A DNA stretch of 64,000 bases from assembly GCA_036274195.1 (NCBI GenBank), contig DASUGD010000031.1, positions 1 through 64,000 on the forward strand, in the 5' to 3' direction. The translations under genes were made by a program, and so were the position numbers. Under the pieces are notes generated by a model. It was not told the DNA's origin and did not search any database. It saw only the letters and a program-made list of their open reading frames with translations. Source of the DNA: JAJKIV01 sp036274195. Lineage in GTDB: Bacteria; Gemmatimonadota; Gemmatimonadetes; Gemmatimonadales; Gemmatimonadaceae. Positions 53,363-63,938 of the stretch are shown in pieces (the stretch's first letter is position 1; every line of letters starts with the position of its first letter).

Positions 53363-54304
53363 ATGCTCGACATCGATAAGACCACGGCACCTCCGCTCGT
53401 TCTCATTGCGAACGACCAGGAATGGTCCGCCCGCTCACTCGAAAGCATCCTCGGACCGCAGGGCTACGCGGTCGTTCGCGCTCATACCGGCCGACAGGCG
53501 ATCGACCTCGCGTGGCGAACGCATCCCGACGCGATCGTGATCGACTCGGGCATGCCGGATATCGGCGGGGTGGAGGTGTGCCGGCTGCTGCGGCAGGACT
53601 CGCGGTTCTCCGTCAGCACACCGATCATCGTGACGACCTCCGGACCGGCCGCTCGGGCTGAGCGGCTGGAAGCGTACCGTGCTGGCGCGTGGGAGTACTG
53701 TAGCGACCCGATCGACGCAGACCAGCTGCTACTCAAGCTGGAGACGTTCATCGCGTCGAAGCGCGAGCTCGATCAGTGCCACGATGACAGCCTGCTGGAT
53801 CGTGACACTGGCCTCTACAACGTACGCGGGCTGACCCGGCGGGCACAGGAGCTCGGTGCCGACGCGTCACGGCGGGGCGCCGCGCTCGCCTGCGTTGCGG
53901 TCTCGGTCACGCCTAACGGCGCAGTCGACGGCAACGACGCCAGCGAGCTCGCCCACCGCATCGCCGAGCACCTCGGCGAGATCTTCAGGCGAACGGCTCG
54001 AGTGTCGGACGTCATCGGCCACCTCGGTCGCTCCGAGTTCGGCATCATTGCGCCGTCCACTGCGGCACCGGGCGCGGTACGACTCGTAGAGCGTATTCAG
54101 GAGACCATACAGTCCGCAACGTTCGACGGCGATCACGCGATTCGATTGCGCGCGGGGTATTGCGCGGTCCCGAATTTCGCCGAGTCGTCGGTCGATGCGG
54201 TGGAGCTCCTCCTTCGAGCGGCCACGGCGCTTCGGCACGTGAAGGGGAGCGAGAGCGCGCAGATCACGGCTTTCGAGGACGTGCCCCTCCGATTCGTGCA
54301 CTGA
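53363..54304 (+). CDS. Response regulator with degenerate GGDEF domain
   Basis: 313 residues. The receiver domain (10-125) keeps the phospho-acceptor D61 in DAIVIDSGMPD, but the switch Lys position reads CSDP (about 113-116) instead of the usual TKP. The second domain (145-305) starts DRDTGLYNVRGL, as GGDEF domains do, but the signature is GRSEF (222-226), which lacks the metal-binding residues, so it is probably not an active diguanylate cyclase. It may bind GTP or c-di-GMP or act as a phospho-signal adaptor. It is convergent with wzc and separated from it by a 38-bp palindrome. Confidence 0.8.
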   Translation: MLDIDKTTAPPLVLIANDQEWSARSLESILGPQGYAVVRAHTGRQAIDLAWRTHPDAIVIDSGMPDIGGVEVCRLLRQDSRFSVSTPIIVTTSGPAARAERLEAYRAGAWEYCSDPIDADQLLLKLETFIASKRELDQCHDDSLLDRDTGLYNVRGLTRRAQELGADASRRGAALACVAVSVTPNGAVDGNDASELAHRIAEHLGEIFRRTARVSDVIGHLGRSEFGIIAPSTAAPGAVRLVERIQETIQSATFDGDHAIRLRAGYCAVPNFAESSVDAVELLLRAATALRHVKGSESAQITAFEDVPLRFVH

Positions 54305-54352
54305 GCACTGCCGCCCGACACCCGCGGCCAGGCGCATAGCGGTCTACGTAAC

Positions 54353-54390
54353 ACGCGGGGCCGATCGACTCGAGTCGATCGGCCCCGCGT
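54353..54390. terminator. Perfect 38-bp palindrome, bidirectional terminator
   Basis: 19 bases read identically on both strands (arm ACGCGGGGCCGATCGACTC, centre between 54371 and 54372), with no unpaired loop in DNA. It lies between two convergent stops (54304 and 54430). It is followed by TTTGCG on the plus strand. A cruciform or bidirectional transcription terminator is likely. Confidence 0.75.
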
Positions 54391-54429
54391 TTGCGACAGA
54401 GGTTGTCGTCTATACTTGCACCCTTCGCC

Positions 54430-56853
54430 TCAATTGGCCCGCGCTGGCAGCGACGCTCCACCCGCCGGTACGAGGCGGGGGCCCTCATCCTCGTCGAGCG
54501 TCCCGTATCCATCCAGGTACGCGTAGTACTTGTACATCCCCTCGGCCTGTACGTCGTTGACGACGGCGCCGATCAACCGTACCGGGAGCCGGTCGAGTGT
54601 CGTCAGCTTGGCCTGGGCGAGCTTCCGGTCGGTCTGGCCCGTTCGAAGCACCAGCATCATCGTGCCGGCCGCGGCGCCTAACGCGTAGGGATCGATCCCC
54701 GCTCCGAGCGGAGCGGTGTCCACGATGATCGCGTCGAACCGCGATCGGAGCGCACGGATCATCTTCACCGTCGTATCCGCAGCGAGCAGCTCCGGTCCGC
54801 GGTGCCGGCGCGTCCCGCAGGGAATGAGGAACAGGTTCCCGTGCGACGTCTCACGGATGACGTCTTCAACGACAATGTCACCAGTGAGATGGTCGACGAG
54901 ACCGGGTCGCTGCGGGACGCCGAACGTCGAGTGCAGCTGCCCGCGACGAATGTCGCCATCGATCAGGAGCGTGCGATATCCCGCCTCGGCAAACGCCAGG
55001 GCGAGGTTGGACGAGATGAGCGATTTGCCGTCGCCGGGGCCGGGGCTGGAGATGGCGACCGTCACGGGCCCGCTCCCGTTCGCGGCGTTGCGCACGTTGA
55101 GCCGCAACCCGCGGAACGCCTCGACGAGCTGTGCCTCGTCCTCCATCCGCGTCGCGCCGTTCCTGCCGCGACGAATCGTCGGAATGGTGCCGAGAATGTC
55201 GAGTCCGAGCTCGTGGGTCGCCTGTTCCGGATAGCGGAAGCGCTTGTCGAGCAGATCGAGCAAGATGGCCAGCACGATGCCGAGCCCGAGGCAGCCGCCG
55301 ATGACCATCAGGAGAATCATCGGCGCGGTGTTGCTGGCCGGCTTGAGTGGGGCCACCGCGGAATCGAGCACGCTCACGTCCGGAATGGCACTCGCCTCCG
55401 CGAGCTGTGCCAGCTGATATCGCCCCTTGATATCGGCGTAGAGTGTCGCGGCCAGATCGCGTTCGCGAGTCAGCCGCGACTCTTCGATCGATGTTGCCGG
55501 GATCCGCTGCATGTCGGACGACGCGGCGGCGATTCGACGATCGAGCTCGGCCTCCTGACGCCCGAGCTGCTCGAGCACCTGGCGCGTGATCGACGGCAGC
55601 GTTTGGGTCTTGATGCGCTCGACCTCCTGCACCTTCGCAATCACGAGTGGCATCTGCTCCGTGTACCGCGAGCGGAGCGTACGAAGTTCGGCCTCGGCCT
55701 TCGTGAGCTCGTCGACGGCCGCCTTCAGGTCCGGCGAAGATGCGAGCAGACTCGGAATGCTCAGCAGCTGCTCGGGCGTTATCCGGCTGTTCGGCCCCGA
55801 CCCGAGCAATGCCTGAACCGCCTCGCGGTCGCGGCGGGCCGTCTCGCTCTGGACCTTCATGTTGAAGAAGCTGGCCGACGCCGGATCCTGAACGATCAAC
55901 CCGTTGGGCAGCATCGGCAGGCCCTTGGGCTGCTCGAGCGAGATCTTGACCTCGAACTCCTTCAACTGCCGCTCGAGGTTCTGCAGGTTGGTGCTCGACT
56001 GCTCGAGCTGCTCGTTGAGGGCGATACGCTGATCGGTGAGGTTCTTCTTCTTCAGCGCTGCCGCCTCGGCGACGAACTCCCGGAGGATCGAGTTCATCTC
56101 CGTGGCCAGCGGCTGCGAGCGTTTGCCACGCAACGAGACTTTGATGAATCGGCTCTCGGGCGGGAGGTAGACGCTCAGGCGGCTGCGGAGATCTGCCGCT
56201 GCCTCGCGAGGGGTCGTGACCTCGAACTTCACCGGACTGCGCGCCGCGACGGCCTGCGCGTTAGGCACCCACGCGAAGCCCACGGTGCGCCCGACGGAGT
56301 CACCGAGCGTTCCGCTTTCCACGACCACGGTGGAGCGTGCGCGCTTCACCGCGAGATCGTATTTGTTCGTCGCCTTGTTGGCGGTCAGCGTGTACTCACC
56401 GGCCTGAAGGTCGGAGGTAGGCTCGAAGTTGTGAAAGAGCGCGGTATCTGCCTCGGACCTCGGCGTCAGGTAGGTGCCGGACTTTCGCGCCACCGGATCG
56501 AGGATCGCGAAGCTGAGCAGTAGCTCCCGCCATGCTTCCTCCCGCAGCGTCACCTGCGGCCGGACAGGGCCTTTCGGGTCCGGCGACTCACCGATGACGA
56601 TGGTGGTATCGACCTGATAGGTGGGCTTGATGAACCTGGTCGCTACGACGCCTCCAGCGACGCCCAACAGCGTCATGATCGCGATCAGCCATTTGTACCG
56701 CCGCAGCGCCGAGACGTAGCGTCCGAGGTTCATGGCGCCCGATGCCGGGGCGGCCGGCGGCGCCGGCGGCCCCCAGCTCTGCATTGCGCCGTGGCCCCCA
56801 TCGGGGGCTACATCCATGGACGGGGACGTCGATGGGACGAGAGATCCGGACAT
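54430..56853 (-). CDS. wzc: Polysaccharide co-polymerase and tyrosine autokinase (Wzc-like)
   Basis: About 807 residues. Two membrane helices (about 50-70 and 490-515) flank a periplasmic Wzz domain containing a long coiled-coil (about 255-480, with many Leu/Glu/Arg heptads). The cytosolic BY-kinase domain has Walker A SSPGPGDGKSLIS (near residue 600), Walker A' LLIDGDIRRGQLH and Walker B DAIIVDTAP. The C-terminus has a Tyr cluster (YKYYAYLDGYG) for autophosphorylation. It controls chain length and export with Wza. The start is uncertain: ATG 56853 or a TTG at 56889. Confidence 0.92.
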   Translation of the reverse strand: MSGSLVPSTSPSMDVAPDGGHGAMQSWGPPAPPAAPASGAMNLGRYVSALRRYKWLIAIMTLLGVAGGVVATRFIKPTYQVDTTIVIGESPDPKGPVRPQVTLREEAWRELLLSFAILDPVARKSGTYLTPRSEADTALFHNFEPTSDLQAGEYTLTANKATNKYDLAVKRARSTVVVESGTLGDSVGRTVGFAWVPNAQAVAARSPVKFEVTTPREAAADLRSRLSVYLPPESRFIKVSLRGKRSQPLATEMNSILREFVAEAAALKKKNLTDQRIALNEQLEQSSTNLQNLERQLKEFEVKISLEQPKGLPMLPNGLIVQDPASASFFNMKVQSETARRDREAVQALLGSGPNSRITPEQLLSIPSLLASSPDLKAAVDELTKAEAELRTLRSRYTEQMPLVIAKVQEVERIKTQTLPSITRQVLEQLGRQEAELDRRIAAASSDMQRIPATSIEESRLTRERDLAATLYADIKGRYQLAQLAEASAIPDVSVLDSAVAPLKPASNTAPMILLMVIGGCLGLGIVLAILLDLLDKRFRYPEQATHELGLDILGTIPTIRRGRNGATRMEDEAQLVEAFRGLRLNVRNAANGSGPVTVAISSPGPGDGKSLISSNLALAFAEAGYRTLLIDGDIRRGQLHSTFGVPQRPGLVDHLTGDIVVEDVIRETSHGNLFLIPCGTRRHRGPELLAADTTVKMIRALRSRFDAIIVDTAPLGAGIDPYALGAAAGTMMLVLRTGQTDRKLAQAKLTTLDRLPVRLIGAVVNDVQAEGMYKYYAYLDGYGTLDEDEGPRLVPAGGASLPARAN

Positions 56854-57315
56854 TCGAGACGGTGAGAGCGTGACGGAGGATTGACTCAAGTCTAGTACAA
56901 ACTACCAGAGCGCCGTGTGACCCATGTCCCACGCGGCGATTCGCAACAGGCGGACGTGAGCCCGTTCCGCAAAATCAGGCCCACGCTCGAGGGTGCTGAC
57001 GAAGGCCCCGGCCTGCCATTTTGAGGTTCGCAGCCGCCCCAGGAGGCAAGGAATACCCACCCCATGTCGATGTGATGCACCATACGGTGTCGAATGTGAT
57101 ACACAACCAGTGTGGCCACGCCGCTATGCTGTAGCTTGTTGGCAGCATTTTTTCGTTGTGTCCAGACACCATGCTCGTCATACAGATGAGCCAGCATCGT
57201 GTGTTGTCACAATAGCGATTGTCTGGCGACCTGATTACGGTGATCGAATCCGGACGAACACCGGCGCGCCGCGGCGACCGTCGCTTGTGCGCCTCTTTGC
57301 TCAAGGAGTTTGTAG
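56854..57315. other. Divergent intergenic region between wzc and sigma-54 regulator
   Basis: About 460 bases, AT-richer than average in 57060-57230. A short inverted repeat ACAAT-AGCG-ATTGT lies near 57211-57224. AAGGAG precedes the regulator start. No gene is supported. Confidence 0.4.
56968..56983 (-). promoter_or_regulatory. Possible sigma-54 promoter for wzc
   Basis: On the minus strand TGGgcCtgattTTGCg keeps TGG and TTGC at the right distance (8 of 12 matches). It would give a leader of about 100 bases before ATG 56853. It lies in the region shared with the divergently transcribed sigma-54 regulator gene. Confidence 0.3.
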
Positions 57316-58850
<1,535 letters not shown>

Positions 58851-58854
<4 letters not shown>

Positions 58855-60014
58855 GCTCAGGCTTCAAACCAGGTCGCGTGCCGCGGTCGAAAGCACAGAA
58901 ACCAGCCTCGCGTGGAACCGCAGTGATCGATTCGGAGGCGCGCGCCTCCGAATCGGTCGCGTCGAGCGCGGTGTCGCGGGCGCTCACGGCCGCGGTCGGC
59001 GACGTCGTTGCCGAGTGGCCGCACACCGAACACGGGGCCACGTCGGTCGGCGATGTGCGCACCACCGTCACCGCGCTCGCCGACAGCGTTAGGCAGGTGC
59101 TCAACGGCGAGACCGTCACGTTGGCGGGCTTCCCGCCCTTCGTTCCGGTTCGTCGCGCGCTCGAGCTGCTGCGGCGCGCGTTCCTGGAACGGGCCGAGTC
59201 GCCCGAAGTCGTGTCGGCTGGCGAGGGAAGCGTGCTGGAGGTGATCAAGGCGATCGAGCGCGTCCAGCAGTCGATCGATCAGGATGCGGCGCATCGGTTT
59301 GCCGCGCGACTGTCAGGGCAGGACGCGCAGCAGCTGGTGGTCGAGATGGCGCACGACATGCGCTCTCCGCTCGGGTCGATTCTCATTCTGGCGGAGCGGC
59401 TGCGCTATGGGTCGGGCGGCACGCTGACGCCCATTCAGGAGCGACAGCTCGGACTCGTGTACTCCGCCGCGTTCGGCCTGAGCGCGCTCGCCGGCGACGT
59501 GATCGAGCTCGCGCGTGGCGGCACGACGCTGATGGACCAACCGCGCATGCCGTTCCTGGTGTCCGATGTCCTGCAGTCGATCATGGACATTCTGCGACCG
59601 ATGGCGGAAGAGAAACGTCTCGTCGTCCGATGTGTGGGGCCGGAGGCCGATCTGCGCATCGGGTACCAGGCCGCGCTCAATCGCGTGCTGCTCAACCTCG
59701 CGACGAACGCCATCAAGTTCACGAACGCAGGCTCCGTGGACGTGACGTGCAAGCAGATCGACCGCAGCCGCGTGGAGTTTTCGGTGAAGGACACGGGGCG
59801 GGGCATCCCGCCGCACGTCATGTCGAACCTGTTCGAGGCGTTCCGTCAGCGTCAGATCACGGGCGACTACGCGTTCTCGAGCGCGGGGCTCGGACTGTCG
59901 ATCTGCAAGAAGCTGATCGCTGCCATGGGCGGCGAGCTGGGCGTGGAGACGGAGCTCGAGAAGGGAACACGGTTTCACTTCGTGCTCGATTTGCCGCAGG
60001 GATCGAGACTGTAG
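58851..60014 (+). CDS. Sensor histidine kinase, soluble
   Basis: 387 residues, no membrane segment. A poorly defined N-terminal region (1-150) is followed by HisKA with H168 in EMAHDMRSPLGSIL, and HATPase_c with NLATNAIKFTN (N box), DTGRGIPP (G1) and GLGLSICKKL (G2). A cytosolic signal is therefore sensed by the N-terminus or a partner. GTG 58851 overlaps the regulator stop, so the two should be made in fixed ratio. Confidence 0.92.
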
Positions 60015-60155
60015 GGAATCGGGAAGAGGGAATCGGGAATCGACGGGAACGGGGAACCGAACAACGTCGAGACTGGACGGCGCCTAACTCCTCCCGCAGG
60101 TTAGACGCGCGCGCCGAACGCGCGCTCGCGCAGGCACCCCGGTTCCCCGTTCCCG
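60014..60155. repeat. GGGAATC tandem units with an inverted arm
   Basis: Directly after the kinase stop come GGGAATC units at 60014, 60028 and 60035, with degenerate ones between, then CGGGAACGGGGAACCG at 60044-60059. The exact reverse complement of that 16-mer lies at 60140-60155, only 9 bases before the aminotransferase start. The 80-base middle is GC-rich and includes GCCTAACT (60082-60089). It may form one long stem-loop acting as terminator or REP-like element. Confidence 0.7.
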
Positions 60156-60164
60156 GTTCCCGTT

Positions 60165-61460
60165 ATGTCTCATCGACGCGCCTTCATCTCTACCCTCGCC
60201 CGCGCCGGGCTCGCGGTTCCCGTCTTCCGTTCGAACGCGCTCGCGTCGGTCCTGCGCGCGGAGCATGTCGCGGGCGGTCGGCCCGCACTTCGGCTCGCGG
60301 AGGACGAAGCCTACTGGTCAGAGATCCAGCGCGCGTTCGACGCCGATCGGACCCTGATCAACCTGAACAACGGCGGCGTGAGTCCCACACCGTCGCACGT
60401 GTTGGAGGCGATGATCCGCGATCTGCGCTTCTCGAACGAAGCGCCCGTGGAGCACATGTGGAGTGTGCTGGAGCCGCGGATCGAGAGCGTGCGCCGCGAG
60501 CTTGCGAAGGAATTCGGGTGTGACCCCGAGGAGATGGCGATCACGCGGAACGCGTCGGAGTCCAACGAGACGATGATCTTCGGGCTCGATCTCAAGCGTG
60601 GCGATGAGGTCATCGTCACGACGCAGAACTACCCGCGCATGATCACGTCGTGGGATCAGCGCGCGCGCCGCGAAGGGATCGTCGTCAAGCAGATCAAGTT
60701 CACGGTGCCGCCGCCGTCCGATGACTACGTCGTCAACCAGTTCCGCGAGGCGATCACGCCGCGCACCCGCGTCATCGAGATCACGCACATCACCAACCTG
60801 ACGGGGCAGATTCTTCCCGTCGCGAAGGTCGTCGCGATGGCGCGGGAGAAGGGGATCGAAGTGTTCGTGGACGGGGCCCATGCCTTCGCGCACTTCCCCT
60901 TCACCCGCGACGAGCTGGGGTGCGACTACTACGGCACCAGCCTCCACAAGTGGCTCCTCGCGCCGATCGGCACGGGGTTTCTCTACGTTCGCCGGTCGAA
61001 GCAGAAGTCGCTGTGGCCGCTCATGGCTGCGCCGGCGAGCATGGACGACAACGTGCGAAAGTACGAGGAGATTGGGACCCACCCGGCCGCGAACCACAAC
61101 GCCATCGCGGCGGCCCTGGCGTTTCACCGCGCCATCGGCGGCGAGCGAAAGGTCGCGCGACTTCGCTATCTGCGCGATCGGTGGGCCAGGCGACTCCTGG
61201 CGGAGAGCTCGCGCGTCCGCGTGCTCACCCCCCTCGACGGGAAGCAGGCCGGTGGGATCGCGCTGTTCAACGTCGACGGCATCGACAGCGCCAAGCTGCA
61301 GGGGTGGCTGTGGACGAAGCATCGGATCATCACGACGCCGATCATCCACGACGAATTCAACGGGCTGCGCATCACGCCTAACGTCTACACGACGCTCGAC
61401 GAGGTCGACCGCTTCGGTGACAAGGTGCTCGAAGCCATCGCCCGGGGCGTGAGTGCGTGA
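60165..61460 (+). CDS. Class V aminotransferase with Tat-type signal
   Basis: 431 residues. The N-terminus SHRRAFISTLARAGLAVP is a twin-arginine motif (S-x-R-R-x-F-I) followed by a mildly hydrophobic segment, so export in folded form is likely. The PLP fold has LINLNNGGVSPTP, VFVDGAHAFAHFP (Asp-x-Ala-His cofactor contacts) and TSLHKWLLAPIG with the Schiff-base Lys. It resembles isopenicillin-N-epimerase/desulfurase-like exported enzymes; the substrate is unknown. The start codon lies 9 bp after an inverted-repeat arm. It is not obviously linked to the polysaccharide genes. Confidence 0.88.
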   Translation: MSHRRAFISTLARAGLAVPVFRSNALASVLRAEHVAGGRPALRLAEDEAYWSEIQRAFDADRTLINLNNGGVSPTPSHVLEAMIRDLRFSNEAPVEHMWSVLEPRIESVRRELAKEFGCDPEEMAITRNASESNETMIFGLDLKRGDEVIVTTQNYPRMITSWDQRARREGIVVKQIKFTVPPPSDDYVVNQFREAITPRTRVIEITHITNLTGQILPVAKVVAMAREKGIEVFVDGAHAFAHFPFTRDELGCDYYGTSLHKWLLAPIGTGFLYVRRSKQKSLWPLMAAPASMDDNVRKYEEIGTHPAANHNAIAAALAFHRAIGGERKVARLRYLRDRWARRLLAESSRVRVLTPLDGKQAGGIALFNVDGIDSAKLQGWLWTKHRIITTPIIHDEFNGLRITPNVYTTLDEVDRFGDKVLEAIARGVSA

Positions 61461-61696
61461 GCTGCCTCAGGGCGGCTCGGTCGCGCCCGGGTCCTGGGCC
61501 GGCCTGTAACACGCTGACGCAGAACGCAGTGGCGGGAAACGCGGAGTCGAGCCGTCGCGCTCGGGTCCACGGCGTCACCACGGGGTCGGGATACATAGCG
61601 ACCCGTACGGCGCCGGCAATGCCGTTCGCCGCCGTGGCTCGCTAGCTTTCACCGCACGCTATCACAGACCCGAGATCGCTTGAGGGAGAACGCGGC

Positions 61697-63040
61697 ATGA
61701 CGAAGACGGAAGCGGTTGGCGCGCCGGCGGCCACTGATGCGTTGGAGATTCGCGACACTCGAACGGGCAAGACCTACACGGCCCCGATCGCCGAGGGCGT
61801 GATTCGCGCCAACGACCTGCGACAGATCAAGACCGACAGCGACGACTTCGGTCTCATGAGTTACGACCCGGCGTTCATGAACACCGCGTCGTGCAAGAGC
61901 GCCATCACGTTCATTGACGGCGACAAGGGGATTCTGCGCTATCGCGGCTACCCCATCGAGCAGCTCGCCGAGCGCGCGAGCTTCCTCGAGGTAGCGTGGC
62001 TGCTTCGCAACGGCGAGCTGCCTAACCAGCAACAGTACGATCAGTGGGTGCACGACATCACGTTCCACACGTACGTGCACGAGAACATCAAGCGGTTCCT
62101 GGAGGGCTTTCGCTACGACGCGCACCCGATGTCGATGTTGTGCAGCAGCATCGCCGCGCTGTCGTCATTCTACCCGGAAGCCAAGAATATCTTCGATCCG
62201 GACCAGCGGTACATCTCGATCATCCGGCTGCTCGCGAAGGTCCCGACGTTGGCGGCGTTCATTTACCGCCACAACAAGGGGCTGCCGTTCATCTATCCGG
62301 ACAACGACCTGTCGTACTCGGAGAACTTCCTGTCGATGATCGCTCGGATGAGCGAGCCGAAGTACGAGGCAAACCCGGTGTTCACGAAGGCGATCGAGGT
62401 GCTGTTCATCCTGCACGCCGATCACGAGCAGAACTGCTCGACGAACGCGGTCCGCGCCGTCGGCTCGTCGCACGTTGACCCCTTCTCGGCCGTGGCGGCC
62501 GGGGTGGCCGCGCTCTACGGGCCGTTGCACGGCGGCGCCAACGAAGCCGTGCTGCGCATGATCGAGGAGATCGGTTCGGTGAAGAACGTACCCGCGTTCA
62601 TCAGCGAGGTGAAGAGCGGCAAGGGCGGTCGTCTGATGGGGTTCGGCCACCGTGTGTACAAGAGCTACGACCCTCGCGCGAAGATCGTGAAGCAGCTCGC
62701 GAACGAGGTGTTCGAAGCGGTCGGCATGGATCGCGACCTCGAGATCGCGCTCGAGCTGGAACGCATTGCTCTCAGCGACGACTACTTCGTGTCGCGCAAG
62801 CTGTACCCCAACGTCGATTTCTACACGGGACTGATCTATCGGGCGATGAAGTTCCCGACGGACTTCTTCACGGTGCTATTCGCGGTCGCGCGGACGTCCG
62901 GCTGGCTGGCCCAGTGGGAGGAGATGTTACTGGACAAGGAGCAGAAGATCGCGCGGCCCCGACAGGTCTACACGGGCTACGACGAGCGGCCGTACAAGTC
63001 CTCGCTCGACTATCACAAGAAGTCCGGCAAGCGGGCGTAG
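61697..63040 (+). CDS. gltA: Citrate synthase
   Basis: 447 residues; condenses acetyl-CoA and oxaloacetate in the TCA cycle. Catalytic blocks are clear: HADHEQNCSTNAVR with the catalytic His, LYGPLHGGANEAVL (second His), and GFGHRVYKSYDPRA with the third catalytic region; the Asp lies in YPNVDFYTGLIY. Ribosome-binding site GGGAG lies about 10 bases before ATG 61697. Upstream 236 bases hold no gene. It marks the end of the polysaccharide region. Confidence 0.97.
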   Translation: MTKTEAVGAPAATDALEIRDTRTGKTYTAPIAEGVIRANDLRQIKTDSDDFGLMSYDPAFMNTASCKSAITFIDGDKGILRYRGYPIEQLAERASFLEVAWLLRNGELPNQQQYDQWVHDITFHTYVHENIKRFLEGFRYDAHPMSMLCSSIAALSSFYPEAKNIFDPDQRYISIIRLLAKVPTLAAFIYRHNKGLPFIYPDNDLSYSENFLSMIARMSEPKYEANPVFTKAIEVLFILHADHEQNCSTNAVRAVGSSHVDPFSAVAAGVAALYGPLHGGANEAVLRMIEEIGSVKNVPAFISEVKSGKGGRLMGFGHRVYKSYDPRAKIVKQLANEVFEAVGMDRDLEIALELERIALSDDYFVSRKLYPNVDFYTGLIYRAMKFPTDFFTVLFAVARTSGWLAQWEEMLLDKEQKIARPRQVYTGYDERPYKSSLDYHKKSGKRA

Positions 63041-63086
63041 TGGGTCAGACCGGCTGCGATGCCGGGCAATATCCAGACAACGGGGG

Positions 63087-63121
63087 AACGGAAACGGCCG
63101 TGGTTTCCGGCCGTTTCCGTT
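63087..63121. terminator. Terminator after citrate synthase
   Basis: 14-bp stem AACGGAAACGGCCG (63087-63100) and complement (63108-63121), 7-base loop. A second hairpin, CTTTGGTC / GACCAAAG (about 63126-63150), follows. They lie between convergent gltA and mutY and may serve both strands. Confidence 0.8.
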
Positions 63122-63182
63122 CGCCCTTTGGTCTTGGATGCCGGACCAAAGCCGAGAGGAAGCGAGGAAGTGTCCGTTCCGT

Positions 63183-63875
63183 CTACGGATCGGCGAGCCG
63201 CGTTTCGCACAGGCGCCCCACCGGGCACCGGCCACAGTGCCTGACGCGGGCCGTGCAGATCATGGCGCCGAGCTCCATCAGCGCCTGGTTGTGAACCCAG
63301 GTGTGTCGACCAGTGCGCGGGAGCAGCTGTTCCGCCATCGCCCAGATCGCCCGCTGCCCTCGTGAGGACTTGGGATCGACCGAGGGGATAAAGGCGCGCT
63401 GGAGCACGCGCGCGACATTCGTGTCCACGAGTGCCGCGCGCCGCTCATAGGCAAACGACGCGACGGCACCGGCTGTGTACGCGCCGATCCCGGGGAGAGT
63501 GCGAAGCTCCTCGGGATCGTCGGGGATGCTGCCGCCGTCCCGAGTCACGTGGCGAGCGAGCGCGTGCAGGCTCCTCGCGCGGGCGTAATAGCCCAACCCC
63601 GCCCATGACTTCAACACACTCCGCCGTGGCGCCTCAGCAACGTGATCGAGCGTAGGGAAACGCGCGAGGAACCGCTCGTAATAGTCGACGACGCGAGACA
63701 CCTGCGTCTGCTGGAGCATGAGCTCGGACACGAGGACCCGGTACGGGTCACGGGTGCGTCGCCACGGCAGGTCGCGTCCGTGGTTCCGGAACCACGCGCG
63801 AAGACGCCGCGAGAATTCGCGGCGTCTTGCGGGTTCGATCTCGACTGCGGGGCCCGTGCGAGGTGCGCGAGGCAT
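63183..63875 (-). CDS. mutY: A/G-specific adenine DNA glycosylase, short form
   Basis: 230 residues. Removes A mispaired with 8-oxo-G. E51 (SELMLQQTQV) and D151 (VDTNVARV) are the catalytic pair; the helix-hairpin-helix is LPGIGAYTAG (127-136). The [4Fe-4S] cluster Cys are at 207, 214, 217 and 223 (C-x6-C-x2-C-x5-C). Normal MutY is about 350 residues; the C-terminal 8-oxo-G reading domain is absent here, since the chain ends seven residues after the last Cys. A stop codon, not a window end, causes this, so it is either a natural short MutY or a truncated one. Confidence 0.88.
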   Translation of the reverse strand: MPRAPRTGPAVEIEPARRREFSRRLRAWFRNHGRDLPWRRTRDPYRVLVSELMLQQTQVSRVVDYYERFLARFPTLDHVAEAPRRSVLKSWAGLGYYARARSLHALARHVTRDGGSIPDDPEELRTLPGIGAYTAGAVASFAYERRAALVDTNVARVLQRAFIPSVDPKSSRGQRAIWAMAEQLLPRTGRHTWVHNQALMELGAMICTARVRHCGRCPVGRLCETRLADP

Positions 63876-63938
63876 CGCCCAATATACGCGCGGGGTGTTC
63901 CGCTGCGTGTCGCGCCAACGATGCCTCGGTCGTCGGCG

